Source: a virus
IMG/VR virus record: IMGVR_UViG_3300044634_002329
Location: 55,986-119,985 of that record
Direction: 5' to 3' (one strand)
Length of the DNA stretch: 64,000 bases
Shown here: positions 48,647 through 55,931 of the stretch, piece by piece
Layout: every line of letters begins with the position of its first letter
How positions within the stretch are numbered: the first letter of the stretch is position 1
Position numbers and translations under genes: made by a program
Notes under the pieces: generated by a model
What the model was told of the DNA's origin: nothing
Seen by the model: only the letters and a program-made list of their open reading frames with translations
The model's database searches: none

Positions 48647-48668
48647 AAGGGGAGTTTTACCTCCCCTT
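48647..48668 (-). terminator. Terminator hairpin after the MoxR gene
   Basis: AAGGGGAG and CTCCCCTT (48647-48654, 48661-48668) pair across a 6-base loop, immediately after the stop at 48675. The following - strand sequence is ATTTAAAATT, so the T-run is weak and some read-through into the next gene is likely, because no room remains for a separate promoter. Confidence 0.7.
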
Positions 48669-48674
48669 GATTAA

Positions 48675-49865
48675 TTATTTTACTGCCATTTTAACAACCT
48701 CATTGTTCATCATGAGTTTTGCAAACTTGACTTTGTTACCATTTACAATTTCTTTGACCATGTAATATTTTAAGTCATCTGTAAATGCATTACAATCTGT
48801 AATAAGTTTAATTAACCTGTTTGCCATTTGATCTGATACCGGATTAGTTTCTGCATGTAACAATGAATAGTTAACTAATCTTGTAGCAATAACACTTGAG
48901 ATGTCAGCTCTGAACTCATCATCTTTCCCTACTGCAGAAGTCAAAGCATTCATAACATACTGCTCATCTTTAGTCAAGATGTCTTCAGGAGAAATGATTT
49001 TATCAAGTTGGTTATTGATAAACATAGTAAACATTGATGAGAAATCAACACCCACAGAACCTTCACCAATCATTTGAATCATTGGTAATCTTTGGTTAAA
49101 GTTCTTAAATGAACTGATAGCATTGAAAAATGTAGTAACTGCTCTAGGGTTTACACTTTGAGTTACTAATTCTGGGTGCATCAACATAAAGTTAATACAT
49201 CTACCATCAATACCTGCAGTCTCTGCCCACTTAGCCCATACACTTTTGTCATACTTTAACCCAACAGAAATAAATCTTGTCTTTTGAGCTACATCCAAAC
49301 TAGTAACGTTGTAGTCACCATTGTCTGGGTTAGTAGTCAAAATAACATGCCAATTTTTAGGAAGTTTCCAAGAAACATATTCTTGTCTATCTAAAATCTC
49401 CATAGTAGCTTGCATGAATCTATGGTCAGCTCTGGTATAATCATCCAGGATCAAGAAACCACCTTCTCCTTTACCTTGTATCCATTCTGGTGCAGCATGA
49501 GACATTCTCTTTGCTCCAACTTTGTATCCTTTCTTAACAGCTGCATCAATCTGAGCTTCATTAATCCACATGGTTTTTCCTTCTTGATTCATAATCTCAA
49601 ATTCTTTAACCGGGAAACCAACTAAATCACCTAATTCTTCTAACTGAGATAAATTAAGTTTTACAACTTGCATGTTCATCTCTTTACCCAACTGCATAAT
49701 AGCAGAAGTTTTACCAAGACCAGCATCACCTTCAATGTTTATTGCTACAGGAATTTTTCCTTGAGCTTGGATATACTGATTATTTTCAACCATATGTGAG
49801 ATAAAATCTTTCATCTCTTCAACATTCAACAATACTTGACTATTTTCAATTTTCTTTTTTGACAT
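48675..49865 (-). CDS. MoxR-type AAA+ ATPase
   Basis: A 396-aa AAA+ protein. Walker A is G46DAGLGKT53, Walker B F137LILDD142, sensor-1 TTNPD at 177-181, and a Thr-Arg (KTRFISV) in the position of an arginine finger. MoxR ATPases act as chaperone-like remodelers and usually pair with a VWA-domain protein, as in RavA-ViaA. Here the VWA metallopeptidase is the gene directly upstream, 11 bases away. The start has an A-rich upstream region of the Bacteroidota type. Target complex is unknown. Confidence 0.88.
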   Translation of the reverse strand: MSKKKIENSQVLLNVEEMKDFISHMVENNQYIQAQGKIPVAINIEGDAGLGKTSAIMQLGKEMNMQVVKLNLSQLEELGDLVGFPVKEFEIMNQEGKTMWINEAQIDAAVKKGYKVGAKRMSHAAPEWIQGKGEGGFLILDDYTRADHRFMQATMEILDRQEYVSWKLPKNWHVILTTNPDNGDYNVTSLDVAQKTRFISVGLKYDKSVWAKWAETAGIDGRCINFMLMHPELVTQSVNPRAVTTFFNAISSFKNFNQRLPMIQMIGEGSVGVDFSSMFTMFINNQLDKIISPEDILTKDEQYVMNALTSAVGKDDEFRADISSVIATRLVNYSLLHAETNPVSDQMANRLIKLITDCNAFTDDLKYYMVKEIVNGNKVKFAKLMMNNEVVKMAVK

Positions 49866-49876
49866 CTTTTTTCTTT

Positions 49877-51175
49877 TTATAATTCTAACTTAATTGTTCT
49901 TCCAGGAAGATTTTCATTCATATGTGACTGTTCAGATAACACCCATAAAGTAGGACCTTTTGGTAAAATACTAGTACTACATTCACCATCTGTAAAATAT
50001 ACAAGACTAGTATATTTTTTATTGTTTTGATTAAAGTATTCAATAACAGGATCAAACTCAGTTCCTCCTCTACCATGTACTTTTAAATCAAGTTCACCTT
50101 TGTAAGGTTCAATAGAATGAATTCTAGTATCACATTGAATGACTGTGATATCTACACCAGCTTTGTAGATATGATGCATTTCATTCATAAACTCTGCAAG
50201 TTCATTATCACTCACAGAACCTGAAGTATCAATAGCCAACAACATGTGTTGTTTCATCTTAAGTTTTAATCCAGGACTATCAGGAAACTTTCTGTTTTCT
50301 TTTCTTCTGATTTTCTTAGAAAAAACTCTTGTACTTACTCCAGTAAATCTACGGATGTAACCTCTCCAATCAAACTTAGGTGGGACTATTTCATCTACTT
50401 CAATGACACCTTCCATTTCACCAGGTACATGACCTCTTTTCTTTAAAGTTTCTTCTTTAGCATCAGACAATAGTTTTTGAACTTGTTTATTCAATAACTT
50501 TTCTTCAGCTTCAGACATGTCTTCAAAATCATCCCATGTACTATGATCAGGTCCATCACCTTTAGCTATTTGATCTAATAGTTGATCTAAATTTTTATCT
50601 CCAGATGTACCATTCTTATCTTTTTTCTCTTTAGCTTCTCTTAGTTTATCATAATAATATCTACTACCAGCTTTGAGATCAAATTTAGAATCAACATAAT
50701 CTTCAATCAAAACACCTCTAGGAGGAATAGAATCCATTAACTCTGCTATTTGTTCTTCAGTTAATGTATCTTGTTCATTTTGTATTTTTTCTTTGACAGA
50801 TTCAACTATTGCATCATGTTGTTCTTTAGTTAAATCATCTCCTGGCAACCAACCTTTTTGAATATACTGGTTGATTTCCATATCCATGGCCACATTTGCA
50901 AGTTTTCTATCACTAAATTTAAAAATAGTAGATAGATGACCAAATGCAATGTGTAATAATTCATGTTTGAGAATACCTATTTTGTGTGAATCAGATAATG
51001 AATTCCAGAACTTCTCATTTATTTCTAATTGATAGTTGATATTCAATTTACTTACACCTGCTGTAGGTACTCTTGTACTCCAGTGTTTGTTTAATTTCAT
51101 AAGGAATATACCATAAAATGGTTCCTTTAGCATTAAATCTTTACTGGTTTTACTGAGTGTGTCTTGTTTACTCAT
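49877..51175 (-). CDS. Metallopeptidase-VWA protein (DUF2201/COG3864-like)
   Basis: A 432-aa protein with an N-terminal zincin-like motif H71ELLHIAFGH80 followed by NVAMDMEINQYI, and a C-terminal von Willebrand A domain whose MIDAS begins D316TSGS320, with later T and D in GRGGTEFDP. The middle (about 110-260) is Glu/Lys-rich and linker-like. This architecture matches the VWA-metallopeptidase partners of MoxR ATPases, and the ATPase is next door. The start overlaps the upstream gene by four bases. Role in phage growth is unknown; it may remodel or cleave a protein complex. Confidence 0.85.
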   Translation of the reverse strand: MSKQDTLSKTSKDLMLKEPFYGIFLMKLNKHWSTRVPTAGVSKLNINYQLEINEKFWNSLSDSHKIGILKHELLHIAFGHLSTIFKFSDRKLANVAMDMEINQYIQKGWLPGDDLTKEQHDAIVESVKEKIQNEQDTLTEEQIAELMDSIPPRGVLIEDYVDSKFDLKAGSRYYYDKLREAKEKKDKNGTSGDKNLDQLLDQIAKGDGPDHSTWDDFEDMSEAEEKLLNKQVQKLLSDAKEETLKKRGHVPGEMEGVIEVDEIVPPKFDWRGYIRRFTGVSTRVFSKKIRRKENRKFPDSPGLKLKMKQHMLLAIDTSGSVSDNELAEFMNEMHHIYKAGVDITVIQCDTRIHSIEPYKGELDLKVHGRGGTEFDPVIEYFNQNNKKYTSLVYFTDGECSTSILPKGPTLWVLSEQSHMNENLPGRTIKLEL

Positions 51176-51570
51176 TCTTTTAATTTAATACTTATATCAA
51201 ATTTTTCTGCCGGATACCCTAACTGGTCAAGAAAACCAATCATATCCCCTACAAAGTTTTCAAAATACAACTCTAATGATTCTTTACTAGCTTTTTTTTC
51301 TGTCATAATAGACAAACATTTACCACTGGACATTGCAGTTTTATCTACAAAATGTTCTGATATCTTTTTCCAAGACTTAGGAGCTTCTTTCTCCCATATT
51401 GTATGATCTTTCTTACCATACTTGTATAATACAATCAATTCTCCAAAATAGTCTTTTAAATCAGAATTCTCTAATACTTGAAATGCAACTGTTGCATTTT
51501 CTACATCAGTTGAAGAAATCATATTCAAAAGATTCTTTGTCTCTTCTTTGTTTAATTTAACCTTTGCCAT
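51172..51570 (-). CDS. Unknown protein upstream of the MoxR-VWA pair (132 aa)
   Basis: Not recognised as a known family. It is helical, with KLNKEETKNLLNMISSTDVE at the N-terminus and LYFENFVGDMIGFLDQLGYP near the end. It overlaps both neighbours (ATGA with the VWA gene), so it is likely co-expressed with the MoxR-VWA module and could be an adaptor or substrate of it. That link is inference from gene order. Confidence 0.65.
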   Translation of the reverse strand: MAKVKLNKEETKNLLNMISSTDVENATVAFQVLENSDLKDYFGELIVLYKYGKKDHTIWEKEAPKSWKKISEHFVDKTAMSSGKCLSIMTEKKASKESLELYFENFVGDMIGFLDQLGYPAEKFDISIKLKE

Positions 51571-51920
51571 TACATTTCAACTTTTAGATTTTCTCCATCT
51601 AAATTCATTATTTCCATTAGAGCATCATTTAAGCTCATAATAGCTAATCCTTCAGGATTCATCATATCTTCATCTACATTATACTCTTTTTCTAAAATGT
51701 CAATAGCTTTAGTAATTAAAGCTTCTAATTCATTTTTCATGTTATTTAATCTACTCATTTTTTCTTCATTTTTACTAATTACTATTTTATATGCTGCATG
51801 AAAACCAGCTAAAAAACCTACATATAAATCAGGATGAGGAGCACCATAACTTTCTTCAAGCATGTACTTTTTAGCCATTTCTTCTCTTTCTCCATCAGGT
51901 AGATCTAAAACATTTTCCAT
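51570..51920 (-). CDS. Unknown helical protein (116 aa), paralog of the 63-aa protein at 52204
   Basis: The C-terminal half (ELEALITKAIDILEKEYNVD, then MSLNDALMEIMNLDGENLKV) closely parallels the 63-aa protein encoded at 52204-52395 (KVEALVNEAIELLEANYDME, MDLNGALMELDCLDDEYLKI). The extra N-terminal half contains an amphipathic helix (VGFLAGFHAAYKIVISK). Function unknown. Its start touches the previous stop by one base. Confidence 0.65.
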   Translation of the reverse strand: MENVLDLPDGEREEMAKKYMLEESYGAPHPDLYVGFLAGFHAAYKIVISKNEEKMSRLNNMKNELEALITKAIDILEKEYNVDEDMMNPEGLAIMSLNDALMEIMNLDGENLKVEM

Positions 51921-52204
51921 TAACTTTCAATTTTAAATAAATTTAATCCTGAATAAAGATTTTTTAATAGTAGGATAATTGTGTCATGCATACTTCTTGT
52001 ATCTAAAGTTAAACAATCATTTCCATTTTCATCTTTAGTTACAAATGCTACACATATCTGATGACCGTTGTATTTATCTTCAGTAAGTATATCACCTTTT
52101 TCAAATTGTAAACCATTAGGTATTAGATATTTCCCAGTTACTTTTATATAACTACCTTCTTCTATTACAGAATCTACTGTAAATATGTTATTCATTTTTT
52201 CCAT
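51920..52204 (-). CDS. Unknown small protein (94 aa), probable beta-barrel fold
   Basis: Alternating hydrophobic strands (FTVDSVIEEGSYIKVTGKYL, GDILTEDKY, ICVAFVTKDENGN) suggest an OB- or SH3-like small barrel, which is inference. No catalytic motif. It lies between two paralogous small genes, both overlaps being of the ATG/stop type, and next to a 22-base direct repeat that spans its start. Confidence 0.55.
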   Translation of the reverse strand: MEKMNNIFTVDSVIEEGSYIKVTGKYLIPNGLQFEKGDILTEDKYNGHQICVAFVTKDENGNDCLTLDTRSMHDTIILLLKNLYSGLNLFKIES

Positions 52205-52412
52205 CAGTCTTCAATTTTTAAGTATTCATCATCTAAACAATCTAATTCCATTAATGCACCATTTAAATCCATCATAGTCATGTATGCAGGATTATTAAAC
52301 TTAGCATTTTCCATATCATAATTAGCTTCTAACAGCTCTATAGCTTCATTAACTAAAGCTTCTACTTTTTCTTTAATTTGTTCTACTCTTTCCATCAGTC
52401 TTCAATTTTTAA
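52200..52412 (-). repeat. 22-bp direct repeats bounding the 63-aa gene
   Basis: TCCATCAGTCTTCAATTTTTAA occurs exactly at 52200-52221 and 52391-52412, and a degenerate copy (TCCATTAACTTTCAATTTTAA) begins at 51916. Each copy holds a stop codon overlapped by the next start (CTGATGGA on the - strand). This looks like the footprint of tandem gene duplication. Confidence 0.8.
52204..52395 (-). CDS. Unknown helical protein (63 aa), paralog of the 116-aa protein
   Basis: Starts ERVEQIKEKVEALVNEAIEL and ends MELDCLDDEYLKIED. It matches the C-terminal half of the 116-aa protein two genes downstream, indicating duplication. Its start and its stop both lie in copies of the same 22-base direct repeat, so the gene itself is exactly the repeat-bounded unit. 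No known function. Confidence 0.65.
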   Translation of the reverse strand: MERVEQIKEKVEALVNEAIELLEANYDMENAKFNNPAYMTMMDLNGALMELDCLDDEYLKIED

Positions 52413-52742
52413 AGTTTTAATTGCCCATAACTCAGGCTTACCAGATGCAATCATATCTACCCATTCTTTTGCACTAGGGATATACCCGTTGCAATCTTCT
52501 TTTACATGTTGTTCAGCAACATATCTTGTATATACAGTTTTACCATCTGAGTTGACAAAAGACATTCCAAATATCTTTTCACATTCAAATATACCTTCAC
52601 TATGATGTCTAAACATTCTGTGTTTACTATGACCAATCCATTTTTTAGTTTCATCAAACCAATTATGTATTGCAATATAATCACTCCATTCTCCACCCCA
52701 TTTTTTTATTGAGGATTTACAGTGTTCTAAAGGATGGGCCAT
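52395..52742 (-). CDS. DUF6915-like phage protein
   Basis: A 115-aa protein opening MAHPLEHCKSSIKKWGGEW and containing IHNWFDETKKW, FRHHSEGIFECEKIFG and AEQHVKED, the conserved His/Asp pattern of the DUF6915 family, widespread in phages and of unknown function. The conserved His residues could bind metal. Its last residues (LKIED) match those of the downstream 63-aa protein because the direct repeat covers both 3' ends. One-base overlap with the upstream gene. Confidence 0.75.
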   Translation of the reverse strand: MAHPLEHCKSSIKKWGGEWSDYIAIHNWFDETKKWIGHSKHRMFRHHSEGIFECEKIFGMSFVNSDGKTVYTRYVAEQHVKEDCNGYIPSAKEWVDMIASGKPELWAIKTLKIED

Positions 52743-53146
52743 TACTCTAAAGTTTTATCAATCAAATTACCATCATGCGTATACTCTTCATACTCTGTAA
52801 CTCTAATGTTATTATAAATACAATATTTACCGGACGGTACACAGATGCAAACATCTCCATTACCCCCTTCATTATTCCACCAATCTTCAATATCTTGTAG
52901 TAGTTTATCATTAACCCATTCATCAACAGAATCAGTAAGATTACTATTTAAATCTTCAAGTCTATCTTCTAAAGAAAATGCATCTACTTCATCTAAAACA
53001 TCAGATGGTTCATTTATTTCTCCAGTGGTATAATTTATGCTTTCAATTGCACCGCTGTCTCCTTCACCTTCATAGTGTACTCTGATACCAGTCACACCAA
53101 GGTCAGCCAACTGTAATAGAAGGCCTGTCATTTCTGTTTCTGTCAT
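52742..53146 (-). CDS. DUF6878-like phage protein
   Basis: Start chosen at the ATG at 53146 (134 aa), which follows the stop of the upstream gene and has AGAAGAA before it; an earlier in-frame ATG at 53200 would overlap that gene by 47 bases. Patterns GVTGIRVHYEGEGDSGAIE and WWNNEGGNGDVC with a final acidic strand match DUF6878, a phage family of unknown function. The protein is acidic throughout. It is next to the homing-endonuclease cluster but appears intact. Confidence 0.7.
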   Translation of the reverse strand: MTETEMTGLLLQLADLGVTGIRVHYEGEGDSGAIESINYTTGEINEPSDVLDEVDAFSLEDRLEDLNSNLTDSVDEWVNDKLLQDIEDWWNNEGGNGDVCICVPSGKYCIYNNIRVTEYEEYTHDGNLIDKTLE

Positions 53147-53153
53147 AATTCTT

Positions 53154-53540
53154 CTAATTTGCATATTTCCATTCAAAACCACCTGATGTATTTCTGTCAT
53201 TCTTTAAACACCTATTAATATTTGGAGTATCTAAATTATTTTTTTTAGCTGCTATTGTAGCATTTTCGTAAGTACAAATAAAACTACCTTTATAGTATTT
53301 TGAGACAGGTAGCAAAGATGTTTTACCAGGTATATTTGTTATATCACCAATTCTTTTAATAATTTTAGCAAAATCTGAATACTTTCTAAACTGCATATTA
53401 ATTGTTTGTATGCAGTGACCTGTAATACAATTGTTAATACCTCCTTTAGGAGTTTTTAATTGTGATTCTAAATCTCTGACAGTCTCCACTTCAAACACTT
53501 CTAATAAATGACCTTCTAGGTCGTACATTGCTATTTTCAT
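53154..53540 (-). CDS. NUMOD-like DNA-binding protein linked to homing endonuclease
   Basis: A 128-aa protein made of two small modules. The C-terminal half (FICTYENATIAAKKNNLDTP, then INRCLKNDRNTSGGFEWKY) fits the NUMOD1 helix-turn-helix repeat usually attached to homing endonucleases. The N-terminal half (MYDLEGHLLEVFEVETVRDL, then GGINNCITGH) looks like a related module. No nuclease residues are visible, so it may be a stand-alone DNA-recognition subunit or remnant. It starts two bases after the LAGLIDADG gene stop and is probably co-transcribed with it. Confidence 0.65.
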   Translation of the reverse strand: MKIAMYDLEGHLLEVFEVETVRDLESQLKTPKGGINNCITGHCIQTINMQFRKYSDFAKIIKRIGDITNIPGKTSLLPVSKYYKGSFICTYENATIAAKKNNLDTPNINRCLKNDRNTSGGFEWKYAN

Positions 53541-53542
53541 AA

Positions 53543-54424
53543 TTATTTTGTTTTGTTAATAATCTCCAAGTACTTATTGTACTTTCTTGTTATATACATA
53601 TTCGCTATAGGATTGTTATATATAGCTTTTAATAAAGGAAGATACATCTTACCAACAAAGTTTATTGAATATATCTCAATAGAAGACTTAACCTTGTAAG
53701 GTTTAACTTTAACAGTTTTGCCTAAAATAAATTCACAAAACTTTTTAAATGCATTAATAGTATTTTCTGTACCAACTAAAGATATTCCATAGGTTGTGTA
53801 CTTTCTTTCATACTTAAAAATACATCCATCTCCATCAAGCATACCTCTCCAAAAATGAGAATTGTACAAATAACAATCAGGAACTTGATAATCAAGTGTT
53901 TTATTTTTTATAATACCTCTTTCTTCAAAAAACTTTCTAAAAGAACTGTCAGAGATTGTTAATCTTACCTGATCCTTTTCATTATTCTTAGATCTTTTCA
54001 TTGTATACAAAGGTCCGGTATAATTAAAATAACTACTTACTTTTTCAAGTATCTCTTTATCTGTACTTTGTAAACCAATTGAAAGACCTGATTTTTCATT
54101 TGAACCATCTGCTGCATAAAGACCTGCTATATAAGCAGTTACTTCATTATCTACTAGTTTATCTACATTAACTATATACTTCTTATTTTTTACACCAGTA
54201 TATTTTACGGCTTCTTTTTGTAAACAACCACATGATTGTACTTTAGATTTATTCAAAGAGGAAAAATCTGTAGTTGTAATATTACCGCAGTCACATTGAC
54301 ACTTAATGTAATAAGCTCCCCATTTGTTTTTATGTGATAATTCTATTACTTGAAGTCTACCAATCTTAGGTAAAGCTATTAACATATCTTTGTATGTTCT
54401 ATAAGTTCCGGTTTGTGTTCTCAT
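53543..54424 (-). CDS. LAGLIDADG homing endonuclease
   Basis: About 293 aa from the ATG at 54424 (a TTG at 54439 is less likely). Two LAGLIDADG helices, YIAGLYAADG (98-107) and FWRGMLDGDG (191-200), make it a monomeric two-domain enzyme with both catalytic acidic residues. The N-terminus has a Cys cluster (C42, C44, C46, C65, C67) like zinc-finger modules found on homing endonucleases. It is free-standing: no flanking gene is visibly interrupted by an intron or intein. It has its own TATATTTG promoter box. A mobile gene that likely inserted in the primase-side operon. Confidence 0.85.
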   Translation of the reverse strand: MRTQTGTYRTYKDMLIALPKIGRLQVIELSHKNKWGAYYIKCQCDCGNITTTDFSSLNKSKVQSCGCLQKEAVKYTGVKNKKYIVNVDKLVDNEVTAYIAGLYAADGSNEKSGLSIGLQSTDKEILEKVSSYFNYTGPLYTMKRSKNNEKDQVRLTISDSSFRKFFEERGIIKNKTLDYQVPDCYLYNSHFWRGMLDGDGCIFKYERKYTTYGISLVGTENTINAFKKFCEFILGKTVKVKPYKVKSSIEIYSINFVGKMYLPLLKAIYNNPIANMYITRKYNKYLEIINKTK

Positions 54425-54428
54425 AGAA

Positions 54429-54436
54429 CAAATATA
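54429..54436 (-). promoter_or_regulatory. Bacteroidota-type -7 box for the homing endonuclease gene
   Basis: TATATTTG on the - strand fits TAnnTTTG. The ATG at 54424 is only four bases downstream, so a transcript from here would have almost no leader. Based on motif only. Confidence 0.4.
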
Positions 54437-54466
54437 CAAATAATATACTACATTCCTAATATATTT

Positions 54467-54892
54467 TCATTTAGAATGGAAAAAGCGGCCAAGAATATTG
54501 GCATTCAAGTATTCATCTTTCTCAAGCACTTCATATTTAAACTGATGCTTTACTTCCTGATATGTTAATTCCATTTGAGAATAGCATATCATTAATATCT
54601 CTCTTTTGATAATAACTCCTGCTTTGTGAGCATCTTTAAGAGTTTTATTACTACTGTAGTAATTCATGTAATCAGGTTTAATAACCCGGCTGTATTTCTT
54701 GAGTCTTTTATCTGTACTCATAGCCAAAGCTTTTTTACCTAATGGTCTTTTGATATTGGCAAAGAAGTTTTTCTTACCAATGTAGGCTACTGACTTACCA
54801 TCTATAACAGCAGTCATAATGTAAATAAAACCTACACCACCTTCTGGAATCATAGAATCTGAAAACTGTTTACCTTTATGTATCCAACTCAT
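54467..54892 (-). CDS. GIY-YIG-like nuclease domain protein
   Basis: A 141-aa protein. GFIYIMTAVIDGKSVAYIGK contains a GIY-YIG-like pair (F-I-Y ... Y-I-G), followed by Arg/Lys-rich segments, YYSSNKTLKDAHKAG, REILMICYS and a conserved end EYLNANILGRFF. This is the shape of phage-encoded GIY-YIG nucleases, some of which are homing enzymes. Its start overlaps the primase stop as ATGA, so unlike the LAGLIDADG gene it is integrated into the operon and may serve replication or repair. The catalytic residues are not certain. Confidence 0.6.
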   Translation of the reverse strand: MSWIHKGKQFSDSMIPEGGVGFIYIMTAVIDGKSVAYIGKKNFFANIKRPLGKKALAMSTDKRLKKYSRVIKPDYMNYYSSNKTLKDAHKAGVIIKREILMICYSQMELTYQEVKHQFKYEVLEKDEYLNANILGRFFHSK

Positions 54893-55875
54893 AATGCTTG
54901 TTTTAATAATAGAAATAACATTTCTTTAGTTTTTTGTACACCGTGTATTTTAATAGAATCAGATAAATCTTTTTCCATTGATAATGTAATAAAATCAATA
55001 CCATATCTATCTTTATATCTTTGAGCAGCTTTTAATCCAGGATCATCATTGTCAAATAATACAATTATCTTTTTATATTTTGATTTAAGATCATTTATCA
55101 AATTTTCATTAATCATTGAGTTTTCACTATCCGGAGCTATGGATTCAATATTTCCAATATTTAGAATATTAAAGTCCATTAAATCTTTTAGTGAAGAAGT
55201 TATAATCAAATATTTTTTATCATAATTCAATTGTTCTATACCTTGTGTGTAATCATGTACTTTAATAAATTTCTTTTTTAAATTTTTTGGTTGATAAACT
55301 TTGTATAATGTACCATCTTCTTTAAAATAACCATACAAATAGTTTTTTGTAACAGTAAAGAAAGATTCAGAACCATCTAAATTTTCTTTAGTCATTGTAT
55401 AATACTCTAATGGGAATACATTGTATTTGTTTAACATTTTTGAATCAATCTGATAACTCATCCAATAAGCTTGGTCTAAATTATTCCAATGTCTAATAGT
55501 ATAATCTGTAACTTTATATCTATCATGATTAATAAATTCAGCAACAGTAACTTCTTGTTTACTAGAATAGATCTCAAAATCTTTATTAATCATATAAGAC
55601 GCTTCATACCTATCAGGTAATCCAAATAAATATTGTACCAATGAAATACCATCACCACCATACCCAGATGAAAAATCTTTAAACTTATATTTACTAGTGT
55701 TTCTATCAACATAAACATGCATTGAAGGAGTTTTTTCACTATTAAATACAGAATTCATTTTAAGATGTTGACCAAATAATTTTTCAGTCAACTTTAAATA
55801 ATATTCAAATATCCATTCACTAGGTATGTGTGTAATATTTACTATTAAATCATTTAATGATATCATTTCATACAT
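54889..55875 (-). CDS. DnaG-like (TOPRIM) DNA primase
   Basis: A 328-aa primase. The N-terminal region (FNSEKTPSMHVYV, KFKDFSSGYGGDGISLVQ) matches the DnaG zinc-binding fold in layout but has no Cys ligands. The TOPRIM core reads LIITSSLKDLMDF (223-235), LFDNDDPGLKAA (273-284) and KDLSD (302-306). The usual TOPRIM Glu in the first motif is replaced by Ser-Ser-Leu. It would lay primers for the family B polymerase. A terminator lies immediately upstream of its start. Confidence 0.82.
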   Translation of the reverse strand: MYEMISLNDLIVNITHIPSEWIFEYYLKLTEKLFGQHLKMNSVFNSEKTPSMHVYVDRNTSKYKFKDFSSGYGGDGISLVQYLFGLPDRYEASYMINKDFEIYSSKQEVTVAEFINHDRYKVTDYTIRHWNNLDQAYWMSYQIDSKMLNKYNVFPLEYYTMTKENLDGSESFFTVTKNYLYGYFKEDGTLYKVYQPKNLKKKFIKVHDYTQGIEQLNYDKKYLIITSSLKDLMDFNILNIGNIESIAPDSENSMINENLINDLKSKYKKIIVLFDNDDPGLKAAQRYKDRYGIDFITLSMEKDLSDSIKIHGVQKTKEMLFLLLKQAL

Positions 55876-55887
55876 TATTAAATAGAA

Positions 55888-55912
55888 AAAGGGGACCTGT
55901 CTGATCCCCTTT
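55888..55912 (-). terminator. Terminator between SSB-like gene and primase
   Basis: AAAGGGGA and TCCCCTTT (55905-55912 and 55888-55895 read on the - strand) pair across a 9-base loop and are followed by TTCTATTT. It follows the stop of the gene ending at 55932 and precedes the primase start by 12 bases. Confidence 0.8.
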
Positions 55913-55931
55913 ATCCTTATACAATTATGTA

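Noticed and set aside
52742-53200. Intron or gene disruption caused by the homing endonuclease in the DUF6878-like gene
   Set aside because: The gene appears complete from ATG 53146, and the upstream 54-base extension is simply the end of the NUMOD gene read in another frame. No split coding halves were found.
54467-54892. GIY-YIG-like gene as part of the same mobile insertion as the LAGLIDADG gene
   Set aside because: Its ATG overlaps the primase stop, the normal operon pattern, and it lacks an own promoter, so it seems a resident gene and not a recent insertion.
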